A stretch of 11,396 nucleotides of DNA, taken from NCBI GenBank assembly GCA_002503395.1, contig DARQ01000007.1:25595-36990 (forward strand), in the 5' to 3' direction. The notes under the pieces were generated by a model that saw nothing but the letters and a program-made list of their open reading frames with translations, was not told the DNA's origin and did no database searches. The position numbers and the translations under genes were made by a program. This DNA comes from Euryarchaeota archaeon UBA60 (GTDB taxonomy: Archaea > Thermoplasmatota > Poseidoniia > Poseidoniales > Poseidoniaceae). Positions 1-6,457 of the stretch are shown piece after piece. Numbering within the stretch: the stretch's first letter is position 1; every line of letters begins with the position of its first letter.

Positions 1-849
1 GCAACTGAGATTCAAAGGGTGACCAGCCACCTGATGTGGCTGGGCGCATATTCTCCTGACATCGGCAATCTGACGATATTCACCTGGTGTCTGCGCGACC
101 GCGAGATGTTCATCGACCTGATGCAGGAATTGGGCGGTTCCAGACTGCACTACAATTTCCCTCGCGTCGGAGGCGTCAAGCGTGACCTGCCGGTCGGATT
201 CGCCCAGCGCTGCCGGGCGAAAATTGCTCTTTTCCTTGAGCGGCTGAAAGAATATGAGATGCTTCTCGACGAATCGACGGTGTTCTTGGTGCGCACCCAA
301 GGTGTTGGTCTGGCTTCAGCCGAGGCGATGGTGAATGCTGGTGTAACCGGGCCAAACCTGCGGGCTGCCGGAGTCAATTACGACGTACGCTGGGCGCATC
401 CATACTCGGTATACGACGAATTGGATTGGATGCCTTCGGTGGAGAAACCTTCTTCGGTCAAGGGCGCCGACTGCTACGACCGCTACCGGGTGCGCATGGA
501 GGAGATGGTAGTCGCGTGCGAGATGGTGTTGGAAGCCCTTGAGAAGATTCCCGGCGGCGCCGATTCACACTACTCGCCCGGCGATGCGATGATTCAGTCA
601 AAGGCGCCGCTCCGAGCGCCGGCCGGTAGCAGCGGTTTCCACCACTACGAGGATTGTCGTGGCGAGTCGATGTTCTACCTCCAAGGTGGTGGCGAGGGTC
701 GTGGAAAGCATCCCTATCGAGTATCGATTCGCTCGCCGATGTTCATCACCATCCCATTCGTTGCCAAGACCATGATTGGCTACAAGATTGCCGACATTCC
801 AGCCATCATGGGCAGTTTCGATCCGTGTATCGGGGAGACCGATAGGTGA
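1..849 (+). CDS. nuoD: NuoD-like (49 kDa) catalytic subunit of complex I, 5'-truncated by window edge
   Basis: This is the C-terminal 282 residues of the complex I 49-kDa subunit, a relative of the NiFe hydrogenase large subunit that forms the quinone pocket with NuoB. The reading frame is open from base 1 and the first residues (ATEIQRVTSHLMWLG) already match the family, so the GTG at 19 is internal and not the start. About the first third of the usual ~400 residues lies upstream, including the His and Tyr that bind the quinone headgroup. Visible family motifs include an SPDIGNLTIF segment, a GGV..DLP segment, GVTGPNLRAAGV followed by a YSVYDELDW-like segment, HPYRVSIRSP, and a C-terminal GSFDPCIGETDR. 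The Cys in the last motif is unusual because complex I proteins usually have Val or another residue there. The gene ends 9 nt before nuoH, with no nuoEFG between. It could in principle be an fpoD or an energy-converting hydrogenase relative, but the second hydrogenase Cys is absent. Confidence 0.95.
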   Translation, partial: ATEIQRVTSHLMWLGAYSPDIGNLTIFTWCLRDREMFIDLMQELGGSRLHYNFPRVGGVKRDLPVGFAQRCRAKIALFLERLKEYEMLLDESTVFLVRTQGVGLASAEAMVNAGVTGPNLRAAGVNYDVRWAHPYSVYDELDWMPSVEKPSSVKGADCYDRYRVRMEEMVVACEMVLEALEKIPGGADSHYSPGDAMIQSKAPLRAPAGSSGFHHYEDCRGESMFYLQGGGEGRGKHPYRVSIRSPMFITIPFVAKTMIGYKIADIPAIMGSFDPCIGETDR

Positions 850-854
850 GGTGA
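848..854 (+). promoter_or_regulatory. Ribosome binding site of nuoH
   Basis: GAGGTGA, complementary to the archaeal 16S rRNA 3' end, lies 4 nt before the ATG at 859. Its first two bases belong to the nuoD TGA stop, which suggests termination-reinitiation coupling. Confidence 0.7.
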
Positions 855-858
855 GAGG

Positions 859-2385
859 ATGGCGGACTGGTTACAACTGAATGATTGGCTTTATGACGGG
901 CTTGATAGTTTGTTCGCAACCGCTCTACACGGCACTCCACTGGCCGACTTCGCCGGCCCTATGGCGCTGGTACTCGCCGCCACATTGGCTTGCGTATCGG
1001 TATTAGGGGTGTTCATGTTAGGTCTTGGCGTGATACTATGGATTGAGCCGAAACTCTGGGCGCGGATGATGGACCGGCGCGGGCGAACCACCGATTGGCG
1101 TAGTCTCTGGGTCGGTGAACAGGGGGTAACTGCTGGAGAATGGTGGAATAAAGTCCCCTATGGGCTTGGCCGCCCGATTGGCGCTCTCAACAAATGGCTC
1201 AACAAGGTGATGGGCAATGCCAGTGATAACCCCTCGGTGGCGCGGGTCAATAATCGCTCTTGGCACGGCGCGTGGTGGGCTTTGCCCGGATTCGTCCAGA
1301 CCATCGCTGACGGGGCGAAATTCCTGACCAAGGAACATATGCCACCGACCAAGGCCGACCGATTGATCTACGAGATTTCACCCTTCCTGATAATATCTTC
1401 AACCGTCCTGATAATCGGCTTCATGCCGTTCTCATCTGGGATTTATGCTATCAATCCAGAACTTTCAGTTCTCTTCGCACTGGCGATATTCGGCATCGCT
1501 CCACTAGGCGTCTTCTTCGCCGGATGGTCGTCTAATAACAAGTACACCCTGATCGGTGGAATCCGCTCGGCGGCACAGTTGACCGCCTATGAGATTCCGT
1601 TGTTGATCACCGTCCTCGGCGTCTGTGTTCTGTCCGGTTCGTTCAATTTCATCGATATCGTGAATTTCCAGCATTCTGCCGGCGCTTGGAACTTCTTCCT
1701 GATGCCATTGGGCTTCGGTCTGTTCATCATCACCATGATAGCCGAAGTCGAGCGCATCCCATTCGATATGCCCGAGGCCGAAGCCGAACTTGTCGAGGGC
1801 TGGTGGACCGAATACGGCGGGATGCGCTGGGGTCTACTATTCGCCGCTGAATACATGCGGGTATGGGCTGCCTGCATCCTGTGCACGGTTTTCTTCCTAG
1901 GTGGCTGGAGCGCTCCGTTCGCCGGCCTGATGGGTAACCTAGGGGTTGTCGGAGTGGTTTGGAATGACCTCATTCCGGGAGTGATTTGGACGATACTCAA
2001 GTCACTCTTCATCTTCCTGATTTTCGTCTGGGCACGGGCCAGTCTACCCCGGGTTCGCACCGACCAGATTCTTGAATTCGGCTGGCGTTACCTGCTCCCG
2101 CTTTCAGTGGTTCAATTGGCGATTACCGTTGCCCTCAGACTATGGTTCTATGACCCGGCCGGCCTGGGCTCTGGCTCGGCCTGGGATGGTGGCAGTGGAT
2201 TCTTCTGGCTGGTGCCACTGGTGGTATTCGCCATCTCGATGGCGATTTTCGTTGTCTACAGTATCGATGAGGACAAAGACCCACCTTCTCGCCCTTATCA
2301 CGTGCATACCGTCGAGCCGGCGGGAACCCACGTAGCCGGTTCAGGTCATGGTGGGCAAAGAGTAGGAAAAACAGGAATGAGGTGA
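859..2385 (+). CDS. nuoH: NuoH-like membrane subunit of complex I, with enlarged first loop and C-terminal extension
   Basis: NuoH anchors the peripheral arm and forms the quinone access tunnel and the proton-linked E-channel. The protein has 508 residues against about 325 in E. coli. The first membrane helix lies at about 34-61 and ends in WIEPKLWARM, the counterpart of the usual ERK.L.R motif. A family-atypical stretch of about 60 residues (78-140) follows before the conserved segment QTIADGAKFLTKEHMPP (147-163). Other family signatures are AGWSSNNKYTLIGGIRSAAQ (221-240), EVERIPFDMPEAEAELVEG (296-314), TEYGGMRW (317-324) and RASLPRVRTDQ (393-403). After the usual last helix (about 411-427) there is an extra membrane helix (about 448-467) and a hydrophilic Gly/His tail to 508. 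The ATG at 859 is chosen for its GAGGTGA site. The next gene starts 4 nt after the stop. Confidence 0.95.
   Translation: MADWLQLNDWLYDGLDSLFATALHGTPLADFAGPMALVLAATLACVSVLGVFMLGLGVILWIEPKLWARMMDRRGRTTDWRSLWVGEQGVTAGEWWNKVPYGLGRPIGALNKWLNKVMGNASDNPSVARVNNRSWHGAWWALPGFVQTIADGAKFLTKEHMPPTKADRLIYEISPFLIISSTVLIIGFMPFSSGIYAINPELSVLFALAIFGIAPLGVFFAGWSSNNKYTLIGGIRSAAQLTAYEIPLLITVLGVCVLSGSFNFIDIVNFQHSAGAWNFFLMPLGFGLFIITMIAEVERIPFDMPEAEAELVEGWWTEYGGMRWGLLFAAEYMRVWAACILCTVFFLGGWSAPFAGLMGNLGVVGVVWNDLIPGVIWTILKSLFIFLIFVWARASLPRVRTDQILEFGWRYLLPLSVVQLAITVALRLWFYDPAGLGSGSAWDGGSGFFWLVPLVVFAISMAIFVVYSIDEDKDPPSRPYHVHTVEPAGTHVAGSGHGGQRVGKTGMR
2379..2385 (+). promoter_or_regulatory. Ribosome binding site of nuoI, overlapping the nuoH stop
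   Basis: GAGGTGA contains the TGA stop of nuoH as its last three bases and lies 4 nt before the ATG at 2390. This is the same spacing as at nuoH. Confidence 0.7.
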
Positions 2386-2389
2386 AATA

Positions 2390-3343
2390 ATGGCAACACA
2401 TCCGCGCGCGCAAGCAAATTTCCGGAATCTGTTCATCAAACCGTTTTTGATGACATTGGTGACGGCCATGCGTACTTTTGGCCGGCCGATTTTCGGTTGG
2501 GGTTATCACAACAAGAGTGAAGAGATGTTGGATGAGCATTCCAAAGCCCGGGTATCGGGCAGCGTGATGAATGATGTTTCAGCGCATGAATATGCCGCTG
2601 ACCGTGAGGGTTCCAATCTCTTTCCGAATCTGTGGAAGCCGATGACCTTGATGTATCCTTATGAGCGTTTGGAGGACCTTGAACCATGGTTATTCGTCCC
2701 CGGTCAGTACAACGGCCGAATCGGCGTCATCTGGGAAACCTGTACCGCGTGCAAATTGTGCGTGAAAATCTGTCCTAACGATTGCCTGCACATGTCCACC
2801 GAGTTGCGAGTCGACATTCTCGATGGCGCTGATGGCGAGCATGCAGGCTATGGCAGTGACCTTGAGGTCGGCGGCTGGGCCGCGGTCGAGATAGCGGGAG
2901 TAAAGGAGTTCCAAGAGACTCGTAATCCAGTCACCTCGCATGATGCTCCAGTCGATGAATTCCGTTTCGGTGAGGTGATTGACCTGAGTGGAGATACCGC
3001 TATCATACGTTGGAATGATACCGGTGAAGAGGATGTCGTCGGGCGTGGTGAATTACTCAAAGCCGATGACCAGATCATCTCTGGTCGAATCGATATCGGC
3101 CGTTGCATGTTCTGCGGACTGTGCATGGAAGCTTGCAGTTTCACCTCTTTCTTCATGACCAATGAATACGATGGGATGTCTGGATTCACCCGTCAGGAAT
3201 TGTGGTTCGACGCCGCTCGAACCCGGGTATTGATTGGCGAGCATCAAGAGGTGGTCGATGCCGAACTCGCCAAGCGCGCCAACAAAGAGCGCGACAAGCG
3301 GGTGAAAAAGGCGGCCAAGGACAAGGCAAAAGCGGAGGCTTGA
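2390..3343 (+). CDS. nuoI: NuoI-like 2x[4Fe-4S] subunit of complex I, with a large insertion between the cluster motifs
   Basis: NuoI carries two tetranuclear iron-sulfur clusters that pass electrons towards the NuoB cluster and the quinone. Both cysteine motifs are complete: C118-x2-C121-x2-C124-x3-C128-P and C239-x2-C242-x2-C245-x3-C249, the latter followed by Ser and not the usual Pro. The two motifs are about 121 residues apart (first Cys to first Cys) against about 39 in typical NuoI, so roughly 80 residues are inserted. The part at 190-225 has alternating short hydrophobic strands (FRFGEVIDL, TAIIRW, EDVVGRGELLKA) like an SH3/Tudor-type barrel. An N-terminal amphipathic stretch (10-35) fits the usual contact with NuoH. 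Residues 40-80 are also extra, and the C-terminus (289-317) is Lys/Ala/Glu-rich. Length is 317 residues against about 150-180 for the family. I infer that it assembles as a normal NuoI, because the cluster ligands are intact. Confidence 0.93.
   Translation: MATHPRAQANFRNLFIKPFLMTLVTAMRTFGRPIFGWGYHNKSEEMLDEHSKARVSGSVMNDVSAHEYAADREGSNLFPNLWKPMTLMYPYERLEDLEPWLFVPGQYNGRIGVIWETCTACKLCVKICPNDCLHMSTELRVDILDGADGEHAGYGSDLEVGGWAAVEIAGVKEFQETRNPVTSHDAPVDEFRFGEVIDLSGDTAIIRWNDTGEEDVVGRGELLKADDQIISGRIDIGRCMFCGLCMEACSFTSFFMTNEYDGMSGFTRQELWFDAARTRVLIGEHQEVVDAELAKRANKERDKRVKKAAKDKAKAEA
3334..3338 (+). promoter_or_regulatory. Ribosome binding site of nuoJ1
   Basis: GGAGG inside the last codons of nuoI, 10 nt before the ATG at 3349. 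It supports this start, although the spacing is longer than at the neighbouring genes. Confidence 0.5.
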
Positions 3344-3348
3344 GATAA

Positions 3349-3624
3349 ATGGAGCCGGCAACCATAGCAGAGCAAGCCGTATTTTTTGTATTTGCGGCGA
3401 TGGCGATTCTCGGGGCGCTGGGAACCGTGTATGCGCAAAGGGTTGCCCACTCGATGATGTCGTTGATATTCGCCTTCATGGCGGTTGCCGGTGTCTTTTT
3501 GCTACTCGAAGCGGAATTCATCGCCACTATCCAGATTCTGGTATATCTGGCCAGTGTGATGCTTGTCGTGCTGTTTGCGATAATGCTGACCCGTCGGCAA
3601 ATCCTTGAGGAGGATTTTGAATGA
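3349..3624 (+). CDS. nuoJ1: NuoJ N-terminal half (split subunit J1)
   Basis: This 91-residue membrane protein corresponds to the first three helices of NuoJ, the membrane subunit whose third helix can hold a pi-bulge that links quinone chemistry to proton pumping. Helices are at about 9-29, 34-53 and 58-80. The third contains the conserved pattern EAEFIATIQILVYLASVMLV, with Tyr66 at the key position. The protein stops with a charged segment (TRRQILEEDFE) at the natural loop after helix 3. The stop overlaps the start of the next gene by 4 nt (ATGA), so the halves are probably translated together. Separate J halves are known in methanosarcinal fpo (fpoJ-fpoJ) and haloarchaeal nuo operons, which argues against a frameshift error. 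The C-terminal half lies immediately downstream. Confidence 0.92.
   Translation: MEPATIAEQAVFFVFAAMAILGALGTVYAQRVAHSMMSLIFAFMAVAGVFLLLEAEFIATIQILVYLASVMLVVLFAIMLTRRQILEEDFE
3607..3613 (+). promoter_or_regulatory. Ribosome binding site of nuoJ2
   Basis: GAGGAGG within the end of nuoJ1, 7 nt before the ATG at 3621. A dedicated site shows that the second half of NuoJ is translated in its own right and is not a frameshift remnant. Confidence 0.7.
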
Positions 3625-3890
3625 AACTGCTCAGCATCATCACCCGTGTTGGCCTGCTCGGCTTGGCGCTGGTCCTGATCACCACCATCACCTCTGATCT
3701 GATGTGGGAAAGCGAGGCCGCGGGCTCACCGACCACCCAGGACCTGGCCGCTAGCCTGCTCATCGATTGGTCCTTCGCTCTGGTGATTATCGGTGCTCTG
3801 CTGGCGCTGGCGATGGTCGGTGCGGCCTATCTGGCGCGCGATGAGAGAATGGAAAATCTGCTGTACGAATTCGGAGGTGAAGAGGAATGA
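3621..3890 (+). CDS. nuoJ2: NuoJ C-terminal half (split subunit J2)
   Basis: This 89-residue membrane protein matches the C-terminal part of NuoJ. One helix lies at about 8-26, then a polar loop (27-44), then a helix (about 46-71) with the family's typical ending ALAMVGAAYLARDE. The latter corresponds to the last NuoJ helix, where most family members read something like LLLVAMVGAIVLAR. It presumably pairs with the upstream half to rebuild one five-helix NuoJ. The start overlaps the nuoJ1 stop (ATGA) and its own stop overlaps the nuoK start (ATGA), so the three small genes are tightly coupled. The tail is acidic (EFGGEEE), and its codons also supply the GGAGGTGA site for nuoK. On its own the sequence is weakly diagnostic, so the call leans on position between J1 and K. 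Confidence 0.88.
   Translation: MKLLSIITRVGLLGLALVLITTITSDLMWESEAAGSPTTQDLAASLLIDWSFALVIIGALLALAMVGAAYLARDERMENLLYEFGGEEE
3873..3880 (+). promoter_or_regulatory. Ribosome binding site of nuoK
   Basis: GGAGGTGA, the best match in the operon to the archaeal anti-Shine-Dalgarno complement, lies 6 nt before the ATG at 3887 and inside the last codons of nuoJ2. Confidence 0.75.
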
Positions 3891-4189
3891 TTGACCCGAT
3901 GTGGGCGGTAGTGCTCGGAATCTGTCTATTCACCATCGGATTGTGGGGCGCGGTGACCCGTAAGAATGCTATCATCGTCTTGATGTGCATAGAGATAATT
4001 CTCAATGCTGTAAACCTGAATTTCGTCGCTGCTGCGGCGCAGCACGGCGATGTTACCGGCTGGGTATACACCGTGTTTGCGATTGCAATAGCGGCTGCGG
4101 AAGTTGCCATCGGATTGGCCATTTTCCTTTCGTTTTATGGGCATAATGAGACAATCAGTCTCGATGAGATGGAGTTACTCAAACATTGA
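3887..4189 (+). CDS. nuoK: NuoK-like membrane subunit of complex I
   Basis: NuoK is the small three-helix subunit that resembles MrpC and carries two essential proton-path glutamates. At 100 residues it is exactly the usual size. Helices are at about 5-23, 28-49 and 60-84. Glu36 lies in MCIEIILNAVNLNFV and Glu72 in AAAEVAIGLAIFLSFY. Both match the positions and numbering of the E. coli residues Glu36 and Glu72, so the proton route through this subunit should be intact. The ATG at 3887 overlaps the nuoJ2 stop by 4 nt and has a strong ribosome binding site. The gene is followed after 9 nt by nuoL. Unlike H, I and L, this subunit shows no insertion at all. Confidence 0.96.
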   Translation: MIDPMWAVVLGICLFTIGLWGAVTRKNAIIVLMCIEIILNAVNLNFVAAAAQHGDVTGWVYTVFAIAIAAAEVAIGLAIFLSFYGHNETISLDEMELLKH

Positions 4190-4194
4190 GGTGG
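4188..4194 (+). promoter_or_regulatory. Ribosome binding site of nuoL
   Basis: GAGGTGG begins with the last two bases of the nuoK TGA stop and lies 4 nt before the ATG at 4199, the same arrangement as at nuoH. Confidence 0.7.
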
Positions 4195-4198
4195 TAAG

Positions 4199-6457
4199 AT
4201 GGTGAGTGCTATTGATTATGCTCTGTGGATTCCGGTCCTGCCGATTGTGGCCTTTCCAATTATCCTATTCCTAGGTAATGTGTTCAAGGGAATGCCTGCT
4301 TGGCGAGGCAGATGGAAGGAAGGTGGCACCATCGCCACCATAGTCATCGGCACCTGTCTCGGCCTCTCTATCTGGTTGATTGTTGGCTATATCGGTCAGG
4401 TGACCGGAAATGAGTCGGTCGGCCAGATCGGGGATTGGTTATCCTTCCACATGGTCGAGAACGGTAATCTCGTCAGTTATTCCTTGGGTTTTGGGATGTA
4501 TCTCGACCACGTCTCGGTAATGCTTCTCTTCGTCGCCAGTTTTCTGTGCTTTCTTATCGCTATCTTCAGTCTTGGCTACATGAATTCCGACCCGGTCAAC
4601 CTCGACCGCAACCACCGCTTCTACGCTGAGTTCCTCCTATTCTGTGCCGGGATGCTCGGAATGGTGCTGGCTGATAACTTCCTGTGGTTATTCATCTTCT
4701 GGGAGATTATGGGATTGTGCTCTTACCTGTTGATTGGCTTTTACTACGAGCGCCCAAGTGCTTCTTATGCGGCCAAGAAGGCATTCCTGACCACCCGTGT
4801 TGGAGATATCTTCCTGTTGATTGGGTTGTTGATATTGTGGAATCTGTTCGGCAGTCTTGATTTCTCTGTCGTATGGGCTGAGGATAATATCGCCGCGGTC
4901 GATGCTGGAACCCTCAAAATCGCCCTGTTCATGATGTTTGTCGGTGCGGTCGGCAAGTCAGCGCAGTTCCCACTTCACGTGTGGTTACCCGATGCGATGG
5001 AAGGACCAACCCCGGTCTCAGCTTTGATTCACGCCGCCACGATGGTGAATGCCGGATTGTATCTGGTCGCCCGAATGTTCCCCTTCTTCGCCTCGCCGGC
5101 GATGGCAGGTGAATTCACCGATTTGGCCATGCTCATCGCTTGGATCGGCGGCATCACCGCTTTCATGGCTGCACTGATAGCCTTCGTCCAGATGGACATC
5201 AAAAAGGTCCTCGCGTATTCTACCATGAGTCAATTGGCCTACATCTTCACAGGATTGGGGGCGGCGCTATGGTTTGCCAATACCGGACACGAAGAGATTG
5301 CCCTACTCGCCTTCGGCGCCTCGATGTTCCATCTCTTCAACCATGCCATGGCCAAAGGGATGCTATTCATGGCCAGCGGTTCGGTCATTCATGAGATGCA
5401 TCATGTTCACCACGAAGTCGCTCACCATGATTCCGGCGAATCAGCAGCGGGCAACGCCGCTGGCGGCGACCATGATGGCGGCCAAGGTGGGGGTGATGAC
5501 CATGACCACTTCGATGCTCAAGATATGTCGAATATGGGTGGCTTAGCGTCAAAGATGCCGATTACCGCAACCGCGATGGCGGTCGGTTCAGCCTCGATTA
5601 TCGGCATCCCGCTCATCGGTGGCTTCTGGTCTAAGGAAGGAATCATCGGCGCGGCATGGAAGGCCAGTCTCACTTCCGGAGGAGCGTGGATGCTCGGGCC
5701 GGCTCTGCTGTTACTGATTACCGCGGGAATGACCGGATTCTACATGAGTCGGATGTGGTTCATGACCTTCGCTGGTAAACCCAATACCCCAGTCGCCAAC
5801 GGAGTTGTCGAGCAGACGCCGTTCATTCCGATTCCACTCATCACCTTGACGGTGGTGACTCTCGGTGGTATCGTCTTTGCCGGCTTTGAGTTCGTCCACT
5901 GGGTCGCAGACGGTCATGCCGAGATGCATTTCACCCACGTATTGAGTGGAATCGGTTCTGAGATGAAGCATGCATTCCTGCCCAGCGGCGAAGAGAATGG
6001 GGCACTGATATTTCTGGTCACCATGTTGACCATCGTCATCTCGACCATCGTCGGCCCCGCAACCGCCATGGCACTGTATGGTGGCAGACTGCAGAAGGGT
6101 GAGAAGGCCAAGCCGTGGTTAGCATGGTTGGTATCCCTTTCATCCCGGGTACGGCGTAACAATCATTTCGACAATAGCATCTGGGCAAATTCCGGCCTGG
6201 CCGACAGCCTGCACCAACGCCTGCACTTCGATGCATGGTACGATGCGGCGATGCTGAAGATAGTCGTCCCATTTGCCAATGCCTGTGCCTGGTTCGACCA
6301 GCATATCATCGACGGGGCAATCAAGGGAATCGAGTACGGAAGTCAGGAAGGAAGTTCGGTCATCCGCAGACTGACAACCGGCTCGGGTCGCGATTACATC
6401 ATGATGGTCGCACTTGGGACTCTAGCGATTTTCGTGTTGATTTGGGGGGTGGCTTGA
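4199..6457 (+). CDS. nuoL: NuoL-like antiporter-type proton-pumping subunit with a His-rich loop
   Basis: NuoL is the distal antiporter-like subunit, which pumps protons and braces the membrane arm with a long lateral helix. Length is 752 residues against 613 in E. coli. Key residues are present: Glu169 in FWEIMGLCSYLLIGF (helix 5), Lys253 in VGKSAQFPLHVWLPDAMEGP (helix 7), His278 in ALIHAATMVNAG (helix 8), the HLFNHAMAKGMLFMASGS segment (378-395) and Lys479 in GFWSKEGI (helix 12). After the conserved SVIHEMHH there is an inserted loop (about 403-440) rich in His, Asp and Gly, before the family's NMGGLASKMPIT. The C-terminal part (651-752) carries FDAWYDAAM, an amphipathic stretch with FDQHIIDGAIKGIEYG that fits the lateral helix, and a final membrane helix (about 733-751). 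The stop is directly followed by the nuoM GTG start. Confidence 0.96.
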   Translation: MVSAIDYALWIPVLPIVAFPIILFLGNVFKGMPAWRGRWKEGGTIATIVIGTCLGLSIWLIVGYIGQVTGNESVGQIGDWLSFHMVENGNLVSYSLGFGMYLDHVSVMLLFVASFLCFLIAIFSLGYMNSDPVNLDRNHRFYAEFLLFCAGMLGMVLADNFLWLFIFWEIMGLCSYLLIGFYYERPSASYAAKKAFLTTRVGDIFLLIGLLILWNLFGSLDFSVVWAEDNIAAVDAGTLKIALFMMFVGAVGKSAQFPLHVWLPDAMEGPTPVSALIHAATMVNAGLYLVARMFPFFASPAMAGEFTDLAMLIAWIGGITAFMAALIAFVQMDIKKVLAYSTMSQLAYIFTGLGAALWFANTGHEEIALLAFGASMFHLFNHAMAKGMLFMASGSVIHEMHHVHHEVAHHDSGESAAGNAAGGDHDGGQGGGDDHDHFDAQDMSNMGGLASKMPITATAMAVGSASIIGIPLIGGFWSKEGIIGAAWKASLTSGGAWMLGPALLLLITAGMTGFYMSRMWFMTFAGKPNTPVANGVVEQTPFIPIPLITLTVVTLGGIVFAGFEFVHWVADGHAEMHFTHVLSGIGSEMKHAFLPSGEENGALIFLVTMLTIVISTIVGPATAMALYGGRLQKGEKAKPWLAWLVSLSSRVRRNNHFDNSIWANSGLADSLHQRLHFDAWYDAAMLKIVVPFANACAWFDQHIIDGAIKGIEYGSQEGSSVIRRLTTGSGRDYIMMVALGTLAIFVLIWGVA
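6444..6452 (+). promoter_or_regulatory. Probable ribosome binding site of nuoM
   Basis: A GGGGGGTGG run in the last codons of nuoL lies 5 nt before the GTG at 6458. It favours this GTG over the in-frame ATG codons at 6476 and 6482, but the match is less specific than at other genes. Confidence 0.5.

Noticed and set aside
820..846. The first gene as a NiFe hydrogenase large subunit
   Set aside because: The second Cys of the C-terminal DPCxxC motif is Glu here, and the rest of the sequence and the gene order match complex I NuoD/FpoD.
1587..2060. Antisense open frame of 157 codons opposite nuoH
   Set aside because: It lies wholly opposite a well-supported conserved gene, shows no recognisable domain, and its composition is that of a reverse-strand shadow.
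3601..3640. Break in NuoJ as a frameshift mutation or sequencing error
   Set aside because: The second half has its own GAGGAGG ribosome binding site and ATG, the break lies in a natural loop, and the same split is known in other archaeal operons.
5390..5518. His-rich NuoL segment as an assembly error or inserted mobile sequence
   Set aside because: It stays in frame, flanking motifs are intact, there are no repeats at its borders, and its base composition resembles that of the surrounding gene.
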